Notes: a model not told the origin generated them from the letters alone. A stretch of DNA of 64,000 nucleotides from Corynebacterium aquilae DSM 44791 (GCF_001941445.1 NZ_CP009245.1:2131992-2195991); one strand, 5' to 3'. Shown: positions 45,322 to 54,451, counted from the stretch's first letter. A program made the numbers and translations.

Positions 45322-46267
45322 GAAAACTCCTTAGAGGTTTTCGCGAGGGCAACCCGCCCAAGAAAATTGGCGAACCCCCTGGGGCCACACGCCAGACGGC
45401 GCAGGCATGATTACCAGGGATTCACTCACCTGCGCTAAACACCCGGGCGCTGAACGCGTCGACGTGCTTTTGGCACGCCACTCGCGATCGCAGCCGCGCG
45501 GGAAGCGCAGTTTGTCCGTTCACTACCTGCCGGCGCTGCGCGATGGCGCGCAGCGTCCTTGGCAGGTGGTGTTCTTGTCACTTTCTCGGGAAGTGAAACC
45601 CTCACTCAAAGTGTTGGGACATCTTTTTTGTGTTTGGCCGGCGCTGCTGGAATGCGTTGTGAAGACAAAAGAAGAAGTCTTTGAGATAAACGCGAGAAAA
45701 ACAGTCAAGGGCGCCGGGGCGAAACAGGTGGGGCGTGCTGGAGTAAAACGTCGACTCGTCGGGTCAGGAAAACCGCTGGCAGCTGGTTTCTTGGCAAGGG
45801 ATCGATCGATCCGCAGGTCCCCATCAAAAGATGTGTGGGAAAAGTTATGAAGTTGTGGGCGTCTCCTCCGCGTGTGGCGCCACAAGGTTGCGGCTCGCGA
45901 AGGCGAGGTCATGATGAGCACCAACGCTTAGAGCGCGGCACCGCATCTCATTGTTCCACATCCTGAAGCCTCGGTGTTGGGAAGCAGCACCCAAAGTCGT
46001 CCCGCCTTCTCTCGCGCCTGTCAGCTGCGCGTTGTGCTGGCGCGGACGGTGGGTGCCGAAAAAGACTTGCCATGAACCACCCGCCAGCCCTACACTTTCC
46101 ACATAAGAAAGTAAGGCTTCGGGGAAATATTCCGCAAGCTTCGGTGTATAACCTGCACCCAAACCGCAGCCATGCCACCTTCAAAGCGTGTAGAAAATTT
46201 CTACGATAACCCCAGGTTTGCCCCTTTGGAAAACAAAGCGCAGTCAAAGAGCACAGGAGTAAAAACC
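45322..46267. other. Long intergenic region upstream of rne (~946 bases)
   Basis: It lies between the divergent rne and the membrane protein gene at 46268. Several frames are open here, including plus 45407-45850 and minus 45845-46162, but none has a recognisable product or a good start. I see no tRNA. RNase E genes elsewhere have long regulatory leaders, so part of this is likely the rne 5' untranslated region. TATAAC at 46147-46152 could be a -10 box for the rightward gene. Confidence 0.5.
46190..46204. promoter_or_regulatory. Palindrome, possible operator
   Basis: GTAGAAA-A-TTTCTAC is a perfect 15-base palindrome 64 bases before the membrane protein gene that is followed by a winged-helix regulator gene. 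Its place just downstream of the possible TATAAC box suits an autoregulatory site. Confidence 0.4.
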
Positions 46268-46789
46268 ATGAGCGAAGACAGCACACTTCCACCCACAAAA
46301 CAGCAAGCTCTCACCCAACTCGCCGCCGTCGATGCCATCAACCACGAAGTCAAAGCCGTCACAGAACTGTCCTGGCCCATCCGGATCTTCTTCGGCGCAT
46401 TTTTCGGCCTCTACATCGCAACCGCCATCATCTTCGGCGCCAACTGGTTCGCCGTCGCTTTCCTCCTGATTTTGTTGCTGGGAGTGGCCTTTTTCTACCT
46501 GCGCAGCAGAAAAATCGGCGTCCGCGCATCCAGCCGCACCGAATTCGGCACCGCAGCTCCCAAGCCAAGCACCCGCACCACCGTGTCCCTTATCGTGCTC
46601 TACGCGATGACCATCGCGCCGACGTTGTTTGTCAACGACATCCACCAGGGACTATCCGGCACCACCAGGACCATCGTCGGCGCCACCGTGGGACTGGTCT
46701 ACTTCGTCGCCACCACCCTTCTCATCAGTGACGACACCTTCTACCCTCGCGGCACCGCAACCAAGCACGCACCCGGGCAGGAGAAGTAG
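46268..46789 (+). CDS. Four-helix membrane protein of unknown function
   Basis: 173 residues from the ATG at 46268, with AGGAG eight bases upstream. A ~40-residue polar N-terminus precedes two hydrophobic helices (~42-62 and ~64-80), a basic loop (RSRKIGVRASSRTEF), then two more helices (~100-118 and ~130-150), and a polar tail. It is probably cytoplasmic at both ends. Two bases separate its stop from the ATG of a winged-helix regulator, a pairing seen where the regulator controls its own membrane partner. No enzymatic motif is visible. Confidence 0.75.
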   Translation: MSEDSTLPPTKQQALTQLAAVDAINHEVKAVTELSWPIRIFFGAFFGLYIATAIIFGANWFAVAFLLILLLGVAFFYLRSRKIGVRASSRTEFGTAAPKPSTRTTVSLIVLYAMTIAPTLFVNDIHQGLSGTTRTIVGATVGLVYFVATTLLISDDTFYPRGTATKHAPGQEK

Positions 46790-46791
46790 TC

Positions 46792-47109
46792 ATGGGAGAA
46801 ATCGATCCAACCATCCACCCCATCGCCAGGCTAAAAATCTGCGCCGCCCTCGCCGCAGCGCGCGCCGACGTCGACCACCGCGAAATGCGCTTTTCCAACC
46901 TAGCGAAAGTCACCGACCTCTCCCCTTCAGCGCTGTCGAAAAACCTCTCCACCCTGGAGGCAAAAAACTACATCAACCGCATCCGCGAATGGGGCACCAC
47001 CAGGGACAAAGACCAAGTATGGGTCTCTTTAACCCGGCAAGGCCTGGCCGCCTATGAAAGCCACGTCGAAGCACTCAGAGAACTCGCCGGAGACATTCCC
47101 ACCGAATAA
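46792..47109 (+). CDS. Winged-helix transcriptional regulator (MarR/PadR-like, HTH_27 type)
   Basis: 105 residues. The helix-turn-helix reads FSNLAKVTDLSPSALSKNLSTLEAKNYI (~34-61), followed by a wing with the charged hairpin REWGTTRDKDQVWVSLTRQG and a C-terminal dimerisation-type helix. This matches small winged-helix DNA-binding proteins of the HTH_27 family. It is the second gene of a two-gene operon with a membrane protein and likely binds nearby; the palindrome at 46190-46204 is a candidate site. The effector is unknown. Confidence 0.85.
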   Translation: MGEIDPTIHPIARLKICAALAAARADVDHREMRFSNLAKVTDLSPSALSKNLSTLEAKNYINRIREWGTTRDKDQVWVSLTRQGLAAYESHVEALRELAGDIPTE

Positions 47110-47120
47110 CGCCACAGCAC

Positions 47121-47168
47121 ACGCGCTGCAGATGACACACCACACGTCACCCGCAGCGCGTCCGTTTT
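47121..47168 (+). terminator. Rho-independent terminator after the regulator gene
   Basis: A perfect 9-base inverted repeat (47121-47129 with 47153-47161) is followed by CCGTTTTTC. Confidence 0.75.
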
Positions 47169-47174
47169 TCTTAG

Positions 47175-48125
47175 CTATTCACCATCTCGTGCGGGCACCG
47201 AAAAGCGGGGCTCCACCCCGTCCCTGCGATCAAGCTCCAATTCCAACAGCGCACAAATCGCCCGGGACGCATCCACGCGCACCCCCTTACTGTCAGCGAG
47301 TCGAATCACCGCCGGCAACTGGGCGCTGAGCTCACAGGTATCCCCCCGCAAAAAATCCCGCTGCATCGACGTCGTCGACCCCGAAGGCATCTTGTCGGAA
47401 AAAGCCAAGGTTTGCGCCACCGCGTCCTCAGCAAGCGGCACCCCCATCGCCACACCAGTGCGATACACGTCATCCATCATGGCCTCAAAAGTAGGACGCA
47501 AACGACCATGAAGCACATCCAACGGCGCGTTGGCCGCCGACCCCAAAGCCCCAAACGTCGCCACAAACATCGCCTTCATCCACACATCAACCAAGATGTC
47601 ATCCAGGAAGTCACCACCAACGCCTGAACGATTCAAAGCGGCAACCAGATCGCGGGCCGCCTGCCGGGACTGCTCATTCGTCCCCTCCAACGCGCCCACA
47701 TTCAAACTCAACGGACCCGGCGTAAAAGCAATAGTGGCCGGACCAAGGTAGTGCATAAACCCACGCACCACCCCCGGAACCACCCACTGCTCCCCCACCG
47801 CATCAGCGGCAATATAGGGCGACTCCACCGAATTCTGAGTCAACACAATCGGAACGTTCGGGGGCAGATTGTCGAAAGTGTGCGCCGGATCCAGCGCTTT
47901 CGTGGCAATCACGATGCAATCAGGATTTTCCAATTCGGCGACACTACCCACCGTCGGAATATCAAGCGTCTTCTTCGTGCCCAGATCATCAAAAACCAGA
48001 CCACGGGAACGCAACCGCTCATACGTCTGCCCACGAGCAACCAGCGTGACATCTTCGCCAGCCTCGTGAAGTCGTGCACCAAATGTTCCGCCGACCGCGC
48101 CGGCACCAAGGATCGCAATCTTCAT
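47175..48125 (-). CDS. PanE/ApbA-like 2-dehydropantoate 2-reductase family protein
   Basis: 316 residues from the ATG at 48125; the longer frame to 48365 overlaps the permease gene and is not credible. The Rossmann motif KIAILGAGAVGGTFGARL is at the start, and IVIATKAL and VLTQNSVESP are family features. The C-terminal helical domain includes DVWMKAMFVATFGALGSAANAPL, where Lys is the usual catalytic residue. The family reduces ketopantoate to pantoate, but many members act on other 2-keto acids or related substrates. It lies 65 bases downstream of the B12-riboswitch operon on the same strand, so a link to that system is possible but unproven. Confidence 0.8.
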   Translation of the reverse strand: MKIAILGAGAVGGTFGARLHEAGEDVTLVARGQTYERLRSRGLVFDDLGTKKTLDIPTVGSVAELENPDCIVIATKALDPAHTFDNLPPNVPIVLTQNSVESPYIAADAVGEQWVVPGVVRGFMHYLGPATIAFTPGPLSLNVGALEGTNEQSRQAARDLVAALNRSGVGGDFLDDILVDVWMKAMFVATFGALGSAANAPLDVLHGRLRPTFEAMMDDVYRTGVAMGVPLAEDAVAQTLAFSDKMPSGSTTSMQRDFLRGDTCELSAQLPAVIRLADSKGVRVDASRAICALLELELDRRDGVEPRFSVPARDGE

Positions 48126-48190
48126 ACCTCGACGGTAATACAGCTCACATCGCGATGGGGTGGTTTCGCACAACACCCGCCCAAGAAAAA

Positions 48191-49966
48191 CTACGATCCA
48201 GCGGATTGCTCTTTCACTACCCGCCGGCGACGCCGCGGCAGCAAAGTGGTGTCCGTCGCCAGCGCGGCCGCCACACCCAAAGCAATCAGCAACACCGTCG
48301 GCGCCGCCATCACCCAGGGGGCGCGCTCGGCGTAGCGAATCGACTCCGACAACACCACCCCCCACTCCGGCGAATCATGCGGCGCGCCCAAACCCAAAAA
48401 ACCCAAACCAGCCAACGCCAACGCATTATGCGCCACCCGGCTTGCCGCGTGACGAACCGTTGCCGGCACCACCGTCGGCAACAGGTGAAACACCACCACC
48501 CGGGCGCGGGAGGCCCCCATCGTTTCAGCCCAACGCACATAACCGGTCGCGCGGGTTTCCTGTGCCACCGTCGCCGCATGCGCAGCCAAAGGAATCCAGC
48601 CGACCAACACGACCGCGCAGGCCGCCGTCAACAAAGAACCACCAAAAATACCGGCCAACACCAACCCGATCAGCACCGCCGGCAACGCATTCAGCGCGTC
48701 ACCAACCCGGGACGCCCAGCGACCCGACAAACCCAACACCAACCCCACCAGCGCACACACCGCCGTCACCGCGACCGCCGCCCCGATGGTGTACACCGCA
48801 CCGTGCGCCAAGCGAGCCAGCATGTCGCGCCCCAACTGATCAGTTCCCAGCGGATGGCTCACACTCGGCGGCAACAACCGCAAAGAGGTAGTGATTTCCA
48901 GCGGACGCAAAAGCCCCACCAACACCAACACCAGCGGCGCAATACTCAACACAAACGGCACCAACCCAAAAGGCTTCACCACTGCCGATCGGGCCGCCGC
49001 ATCGTTATCGCTGCCCACCAGTGGGGCCAACAACACATTCCGGAAGATAGTGGCCGCAGCACCGGCAACAATTCCGATAGCCACCACCGTGACCAGCACG
49101 ACCTGCAGCACCGGAATGTCCTGATTGGTGGCCGCCGTTAATGCAGTACGCCCAAATCCGCTGATTCCGAAGGTGTTTTCCACCAGCACCGTAGACGCCA
49201 ACGTGCCGGCAAAAAACAACACGACCAACGGCGCCATCGTCGCAATACTGCGCACCGTAATAGCGCGCGCAATCCGGGTGGCGTTTACCCCGTTAATCCT
49301 CCAGGAAGCAACCCAGGCTTCCTGGCCAATGGTGTCGATCGTGATCAGTAGAACACGGCCCAATAAACCGGCCGAAGGGATCGCCAGCGCTAACACCGGC
49401 AACGCACTCATGCCCGTCACCGGCTGCCAGGCCAGCCGCAAACCAACCACCACCAGCAACACCACCGCGAGAACGAATTCCGGGATAGAACCCAACACCG
49501 CCATCGCGGTGATATCCGTGGCGCGGGCGTTTTTGCCCCGCACCACAGTCACCAATCGGGGCACAGCCAAAACAAACGCCAAAACGCATCCCACCGCAGT
49601 CGATACCGCGGCCAAAGTCGCAGAAGTCGCAAGACCTGCCCAGGCCATCTCGGTGGCGCTACGGGAGGTCGACACCCAGGAAGTACCGAAATGGCCAGAA
49701 AATGCCTGCGTTATCGACTCCCACGGGCTTGTCGGCAGGTTCAGCTCTACCCGCAGATCCTGCAGGATCTGCGGATCTGGGGCGCGTTCAGCTTCCCGCG
49801 CGCGAAACACCGCCATCGCCGGGTCACGATGCCCAATCCACGGCAGCAGGGCCGCCACCAGCAGGGCGGCCGCCAGCAGCAGCACCGAGGTGACAACGCT
49901 AGGCACCACCTGACGCGCCCAGCGCACCAGAGGCCGGCGTGTGGTGGAGGCGGTGTCCGTTGTCAT
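48191..49966 (-). CDS. ABC transporter permease, fused DppB-DppC domains
   Basis: 591 residues containing both Opp/Nik-type permease subunits in one chain. Domain B (~1-315) has a first helix, a long extracytoplasmic segment and a coupling loop WRINGVNATRIARAI. Domain C (~325-591) contains HPLGTDQLGRDMLARLAHGAVYT, the coupling loop WAETMGASRARVVVFHLLPTVVP, and LAGLGFLGLGAPHDSPEWG, all DppC hallmarks. The usual arrangement is two separate genes, as at 288-2110 in this window. AGGACT lies before the ATG. It follows the binding-protein gene by 21 bases and is the last transporter gene of the riboswitch-led operon. Confidence 0.92.
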   Translation of the reverse strand: MTTDTASTTRRPLVRWARQVVPSVVTSVLLLAAALLVAALLPWIGHRDPAMAVFRAREAERAPDPQILQDLRVELNLPTSPWESITQAFSGHFGTSWVSTSRSATEMAWAGLATSATLAAVSTAVGCVLAFVLAVPRLVTVVRGKNARATDITAMAVLGSIPEFVLAVVLLVVVGLRLAWQPVTGMSALPVLALAIPSAGLLGRVLLITIDTIGQEAWVASWRINGVNATRIARAITVRSIATMAPLVVLFFAGTLASTVLVENTFGISGFGRTALTAATNQDIPVLQVVLVTVVAIGIVAGAAATIFRNVLLAPLVGSDNDAAARSAVVKPFGLVPFVLSIAPLVLVLVGLLRPLEITTSLRLLPPSVSHPLGTDQLGRDMLARLAHGAVYTIGAAVAVTAVCALVGLVLGLSGRWASRVGDALNALPAVLIGLVLAGIFGGSLLTAACAVVLVGWIPLAAHAATVAQETRATGYVRWAETMGASRARVVVFHLLPTVVPATVRHAASRVAHNALALAGLGFLGLGAPHDSPEWGVVLSESIRYAERAPWVMAAPTVLLIALGVAAALATDTTLLPRRRRRVVKEQSAGS

Positions 49967-49987
49967 GCGGGAGTCCTGTCCTAGTGA

Positions 49988-51490
49988 TTACTTGCTGGTA
50001 TCGACAGTGATCAGGCGACGCTCGAAGGGGTCATAGGTGACGTCCTTCAGATCCTTGGTCGCAATCATGGAGTACTCGTGCGCGAGCGGGATCACCGCGT
50101 TATCGCCAACAATCTGGGCACCGATTTCGGCAGCCTTCTTGAAACGTGCATCCATATCTTCAATGTCGGCAGCTTTGGTGATCTCCTGATCGATGTCCTG
50201 GTTGCAGTAACGGGACAGGTTGTAGGAGCCATCGCAGGTGTAGTCACTGGCGAGGAAGCTGACGGGGTCCGCGGCACCTAGCTGGTAGTTGCGGGAACCG
50301 ATCACCGCATCGAATTCGCCATCAAGCAGTGCGGCTTCCATGGAGTTGTAGTCGGAAACCTTCACATCGACCTCAAAGCCGGCTGCGCGAAGCTGATCCG
50401 CAATCACCGAGGCAACTTCGCCAAGCTCAGGCCGCTCGGACCAGGTGGCGAGGGTGATCTTCTTCCCGGCCGGATCCGTTGCGCCCTCGGTGGTGTTGTG
50501 GGAATCAGCCGCGCTGGCCCAATCGACGGTGGGAACGAAGATTGAGCCCTTCGCATCACCGGCGTGGCCTTCGTAGATGGCCTCGATGATGTCCTTGGGG
50601 TGCACAGCCTTAGCGGCAGCAGCACGCAAGCCCGCATCCTGGAATGCGCCCTTGGCGGAGTTGAGGTGCAGGTACACGCCGCGCGGCAGCGGGGTCTGGT
50701 TGACGTCGATGTCTTTCAGGCTGTTGAGCTGAGCGATCGGCACCGCCTGGGCGAGGTTGACTTCACCAGAGCGAATGGCGTTGGAACGTGCGCCGCCATC
50801 GGTGAGGAATTCAACGTCCATCGCCTCAAGCTTCGGGGCGCCACCCCAGTAGTCACCAAAGGCCTCGGCGTGCGCCTTACCGTCGGACAGCTCAGTGATG
50901 GTGTAGGGGCCGGTGGCGGTGCCGACAACGCTGGGGCTGGCGGGGTCGGTGTACGCGGACTCGGCAAGGATGATGGTGCCTGCGTCAGCGAAGCGCTGCA
51001 CGAGGATCGGGTCGGCAGCTTCCGCCTGGACGCGCACCTTGTCTTCGCCGTCGGCGGTGAAAGTCAAGGGCTTTTTGCCCAGGCCCTTCGGCCGGCTGGT
51101 GGCATCGAAGGCTGCCTGCAGGGAACGGACCACAGCGGCGCTGTTCATCTCGGTGCCATCGTGGAATTTCACGCCCTTCTTCAGGGTGAATTCGACGGTG
51201 CGATCGTCGATGCGGTTGACGCTGTCGGCAAGCCAGGGCTGGGCGACACCGTCTTTGTCGAGTTGTACGAGGGTTTCGCCCACGCCCATGCGGGTATTGA
51301 GCAGCGCATCATCAGAGAACGGGGAAAGGTGCGCGACAGGTGCGAAGGGCAGCGCGATGGCGGTGGCGTTATCGGCCGGGGCCTTGTCGGCGGCGGTGGT
51401 GTCCTCACTGCCGCAGGCGCTCAGCCCGAAGACCAGCGCGGGTACGAGGGTGATGCCGGCGAGAGCACGCAATGTGGTGGATTTTTTCAC
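49988..51490 (-). CDS. ABC transporter substrate-binding lipoprotein (peptide/nickel family)
   Basis: 500 residues from a GTG at 51490 (AAGGAC upstream). A lipoprotein signal ends in GLSAC, lipidating Cys26. The body is a family-5 solute-binding protein: VGETLVQLDKDG, DDRTVEFTLKKGVKFHDGTEM, ATGPYTITELSDG and SDYNSMEAALLDGEFDAVIG. It would capture a ligand outside the membrane and deliver it to the fused permease. Members bind peptides, nickel or cobalt complexes, opines or metallophores. The cobalamin riboswitch upstream of the operon points to cobalt or corrinoids, but the ligand is an inference. Confidence 0.92.
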   Translation of the reverse strand: MKKSTTLRALAGITLVPALVFGLSACGSEDTTAADKAPADNATAIALPFAPVAHLSPFSDDALLNTRMGVGETLVQLDKDGVAQPWLADSVNRIDDRTVEFTLKKGVKFHDGTEMNSAAVVRSLQAAFDATSRPKGLGKKPLTFTADGEDKVRVQAEAADPILVQRFADAGTIILAESAYTDPASPSVVGTATGPYTITELSDGKAHAEAFGDYWGGAPKLEAMDVEFLTDGGARSNAIRSGEVNLAQAVPIAQLNSLKDIDVNQTPLPRGVYLHLNSAKGAFQDAGLRAAAAKAVHPKDIIEAIYEGHAGDAKGSIFVPTVDWASAADSHNTTEGATDPAGKKITLATWSERPELGEVASVIADQLRAAGFEVDVKVSDYNSMEAALLDGEFDAVIGSRNYQLGAADPVSFLASDYTCDGSYNLSRYCNQDIDQEITKAADIEDMDARFKKAAEIGAQIVGDNAVIPLAHEYSMIATKDLKDVTYDPFERRLITVDTSK

Positions 51491-51565
51491 GTTTGTGTCC
51501 TTAAAAAAAAGGGGGAAGGGATGGTGAATATGCAGTTATAGACCGGAGGTTTCCCTCGGTACATT

Positions 51566-53086
51566 TTAGTGGGAAACTTTTTGGACTTTGGCCGATGCTG
51601 TCCGAGAAGTAGCGATGATGCGGGGCATGGCGACAGCGGAGGCCGCCATGAGTGCGGTGAGCACCACCCAGGGGGCTGCGGCGGGAATTCCGGTGATCTC
51701 GGCGTAATCGAGAAGTTCGCCGACCACCAGGGAGGACAACAGCACCGCCAGCCCGCCGAAGGAATTGAGGAATCCGTAGTAGGAGCCGAGATTTTTTTCA
51801 CCGGCAACGATGCCCACAACATCGCGGGAGGTCGGCACGGCCAACATTTGCCCGGTGTGCAACAGCGTCAGCATGAAAAGCGCCGGTGCCAAAGCGCCAA
51901 ACCCCGCTGGATGGTAAAAGGTGGCGGAGATGGCGACGACGGCGAATCCTAGTGCTTGCAGGGCAAAACCGATGGCAATGCTGGGCATGGTGCCGATTCG
52001 GCGGGCTAGCCGGGCGATCGGCAGCTGCAACACGAGAATCAGGATGGATGAGTAGACGAACATCCACCCAAGTGCGGTTTTGCTCCCGGTTGCCCGTTGC
52101 AGCTCCGTGGGAAGGGAGAGGTACTGCTGGTTGTAAGCGACCAGGCCGGTGGAATACGCCAGGGCAAACAGGACGAATTCCTTGTGCTTGAGCACGCGGG
52201 CGAAACCCGCGAGCACAGATTGTTGCTGGGTGGTGGTGTCGACGTGGGGCACGACCAGTAGGTGGGAGAAGAACAGGAACGCGAATATTCCAGCAGCAAC
52301 GAAGCAGGTGATGTGGAAGCCCTGCTCGATCAGGGCGGCACCCAACAGTGGCCCGGTCAGTGCGCCGACGCGGGAGAAGAAAACATCCATGGCGAATAGC
52401 TGGCTGCGGGGGATGCCGCCGGCTTTTTCGAGTTGGGCGCCCCGCACCGCAAATGCTGCTTCGGCGGCTGGGGAGAATAGCGCGGCCGCGAAACCAATGA
52501 GGATAACCGCCAGGATGAGGGTTTCGATGCTGTTGGACAGCCCGGCGAGCACGAATCCGGCAACGCGGATGGCAACGCCGGTGAGCAGGACGGGTTTGAT
52601 GCCGAAGCGGTCGGCGAGCCCGCCGCCGACGAAAAAGAGTCCCTGTTGGCTGAAGGTGCGCAAACCCAGGACGAAGCCGACCATGACGCCGCTGGCTGCC
52701 AGGGAGTCGGTCATGTAGTTCGCCAGGAACGGCACGACGAGGTAGAAGCCGACGTTGAACAGCATTTGAGTGACCAGCAGCAGCTGTAGTTCCAGCGGCA
52801 GTGAAACAAAAGCGCGGACTTCGCTGCCAAGATGGCTGCCGAGGCGGTAGCGCCGGCGAGAAGAGGAGCTTTGGGGCTCGGTGGGGTGCTCGTCCGGGGC
52901 TGACTGTGGGCTAGATGAGCCATCTCCGGCAGCGACGGTGGCGAGCAGTTTGCTGGGTGTTGCGCTGGTTTTTTCGGTGCGGGTGCAGGCGTTGCCGGGG
53001 TGTTCTTGGTGGTGCGGGCTGGGCCGGGTGGCGCCGGCACGGTTGGGTTGCAGGTTGAGGTTGTCCGGTGGGGTGTTCTCACTCAT
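51566..53086 (-). CDS. MFS transporter in the riboswitch-controlled operon
   Basis: 506 residues from the ATG at 53086 (GAGGAGG upstream), overlapping the stop of the ATPase gene by four bases. A ~100-residue hydrophilic N-terminus rich in Pro, Ser and Glu precedes 12 predicted helices. The loop motif between helices 2 and 3 reads GGGLADRFGIKPVLLTG, and FSPAAEAAFAVRGAQLEKAGG lies before helix 5. The layout resembles drug/proton antiporters, so export is more likely than import. An MFS exporter between ATPase and receptor genes of an importer is unusual and recalls CntE beside CntABCDF in Staphylococcus. The long N-terminal extension is unexplained. Confidence 0.88.
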   Translation of the reverse strand: MSENTPPDNLNLQPNRAGATRPSPHHQEHPGNACTRTEKTSATPSKLLATVAAGDGSSSPQSAPDEHPTEPQSSSSRRRYRLGSHLGSEVRAFVSLPLELQLLLVTQMLFNVGFYLVVPFLANYMTDSLAASGVMVGFVLGLRTFSQQGLFFVGGGLADRFGIKPVLLTGVAIRVAGFVLAGLSNSIETLILAVILIGFAAALFSPAAEAAFAVRGAQLEKAGGIPRSQLFAMDVFFSRVGALTGPLLGAALIEQGFHITCFVAAGIFAFLFFSHLLVVPHVDTTTQQQSVLAGFARVLKHKEFVLFALAYSTGLVAYNQQYLSLPTELQRATGSKTALGWMFVYSSILILVLQLPIARLARRIGTMPSIAIGFALQALGFAVVAISATFYHPAGFGALAPALFMLTLLHTGQMLAVPTSRDVVGIVAGEKNLGSYYGFLNSFGGLAVLLSSLVVGELLDYAEITGIPAAAPWVVLTALMAASAVAMPRIIATSRTASAKVQKVSH

Positions 53087-53793
53087 TGGGCTAGGACCTC
53101 CTCGGCGGCAAGTAGTTCTTTTCGGGCATCGCTGGCGTTGTCGTCGTTGGTGAGCAGCCTGCTGGCTGGGCCTTGTTCGGCAATGGTGCCGCCGTCGAGG
53201 AGCAGGTAGCTGTCGCAGATGCTGGCTGCGGCGTAGAGGTCGTGGGTGATGAGCACCAGTGCTGCGCCACTGCGTTCGATGCTGTCCAGGCACAGTTGTG
53301 CGGTGGTGTGGTCGAGGGCGCTGATCGCTTCGTCGGCGAAGATAATGTCGGGCTGGTTGATCAGTGCCCGGGCGATGGCGACGCGTTGGCGTTGCCCGCC
53401 GGATAGTTGTGCAGCACGACGGTGACCGAGGTGCGGGTCAAGGCCGAGGCTTGTAAGAAGTTCGCTGGCGGCGGGGTGGGCCTGGCGGCCGGCGCGGGTG
53501 CCGCGGGCAATGGCGATGGGCTCGGTGATGATGTCGAGGATGCTCATGTGGGGGTTGAGGCTGGCGTCGACGTCTTGGGGGATATACGAGAAGGTGCGCG
53601 GGGTGGTGGCGGTACCGCCGTCTGGGGTGATGGTGCCCATCAGCAGCCGCATGATGGTGGTCTTTCCGGCGCCGCTGCGTCCGATGAGCGCCAGGCGGTG
53701 CCCGGGATGGACATCGAGGGTGATTTCGCTGACGCGCCCGGTGACGGTGGCGTGGTCGAGTCGGGCCAGGGGGCTTGGGCTAGTGGTCGTCAT
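53083..53793 (-). CDS. ABC transporter ATP-binding protein (DppF/NikE-like)
   Basis: 236 residues with a full nucleotide-binding domain: Walker A GRSGAGKT (38-45), Q-loop IPQDVDASLNP, signature LSGGQRQR (130-137), Walker B IIFADEA, and the H-loop LITHDLYAA. It is short for the family and lacks the C-terminal oligopeptide-transporter extension with its iron-sulfur or peptide-binding motif. It overlaps the first ATPase gene by 11 bases and the MFS gene by four. It should form a heterodimeric motor with its upstream neighbour. Confidence 0.92.
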   Translation of the reverse strand: MTTTSPSPLARLDHATVTGRVSEITLDVHPGHRLALIGRSGAGKTTIMRLLMGTITPDGGTATTPRTFSYIPQDVDASLNPHMSILDIITEPIAIARGTRAGRQAHPAASELLTSLGLDPHLGHRRAAQLSGGQRQRVAIARALINQPDIIFADEAISALDHTTAQLCLDSIERSGAALVLITHDLYAAASICDSYLLLDGGTIAEQGPASRLLTNDDNASDARKELLAAEEVLAQ

Positions 53794-54451
53794 GGGGTGC
53801 TCCGGCGGCGGCGATGGGCCCGTAGTGGGCGGTGAAAATGGCGCTATCTGGCTGCTTCTTTAAGGTGATGGCCGTGTCGCACAGGAATCTTGCTGCACCG
53901 TGGTGGTGGCTGATGAAGATGACTGTGGTGTTGCCGGCGGCGTGGTCGAGGGCACGCAGCACGTCGACGATGGCAACCGGGTCGAGTGCGGAGGTGATTT
54001 CGTCGGCGATGATGATGTCGGGTTGGGAGGCTAGTGCGAAGGCGATGGCTGCGCGTTGGCGTTGCCCGCCGGAAAGTTCTAGGGGGTACTTGTGGGCGTT
54101 GTCGCGGCTAAGCCCCACCTGTTCGAGGATGCTGGTGTCGCCGAGCAGCCGGATTTGGTTCTCGACCCGCATAAGGGGGTTGAGCGCCCCGAAGGAGTCT
54201 TGGGCGACGTATCCGACGCGCCCGGAGACCTGCAGGGATTCGGCGCTCACGGTGGCGGTGGTGGGGAGGAATCCGCCGATGGTGGCCGCCAGGGTGGATT
54301 TTCCGGAGCCTGATGGCCCGGTCAGTGCGACTCGTGCCCCGGCGGGGATGACGAGTTCGTCGATGTCGATGCCGACGTCGTGGTGGGCGTTGTCGTAGCG
54401 CACGCGGACGTGCTTCATCGACACCGCCGGCGGTGGAGACAGCTGTCCCAT
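53780..54451 (-). CDS. ABC transporter ATP-binding protein (DppD/NikD-like)
   Basis: 223 residues, the first gene after the cobalamin riboswitch. It starts at ATG 54451, with GAGGAT about nine bases upstream; an internal ATG at 54418 is possible. Motifs: Walker A GPSGSGKS (45-52), Q-loop VAQDSFGALNP, signature LSGGQRQR (126-133), Walker B IIIADEIT, and ISHHHGAA in place of the usual H-loop. It is compact like its partner and lacks the C-terminal extension of larger OppD proteins. The chain ends with a His/Asp-rich tail (APHDDH). Confidence 0.92.
   Translation of the reverse strand: MGQLSPPPAVSMKHVRVRYDNAHHDVGIDIDELVIPAGARVALTGPSGSGKSTLAATIGGFLPTTATVSAESLQVSGRVGYVAQDSFGALNPLMRVENQIRLLGDTSILEQVGLSRDNAHKYPLELSGGQRQRAAIAFALASQPDIIIADEITSALDPVAIVDVLRALDHAAGNTTVIFISHHHGAARFLCDTAITLKKQPDSAIFTAHYGPIAAAGAPHDDH

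Noticed and set aside
45407-45850. 147-codon open frame on the plus strand upstream of rne
   Set aside because: No ribosome site, no recognisable motif, and a composition like random high-GC sequence; it lies in the probable rne leader.
45845-46162. 105-codon open frame on the minus strand
   Set aside because: No family resemblance, weak start context, and irregular composition.
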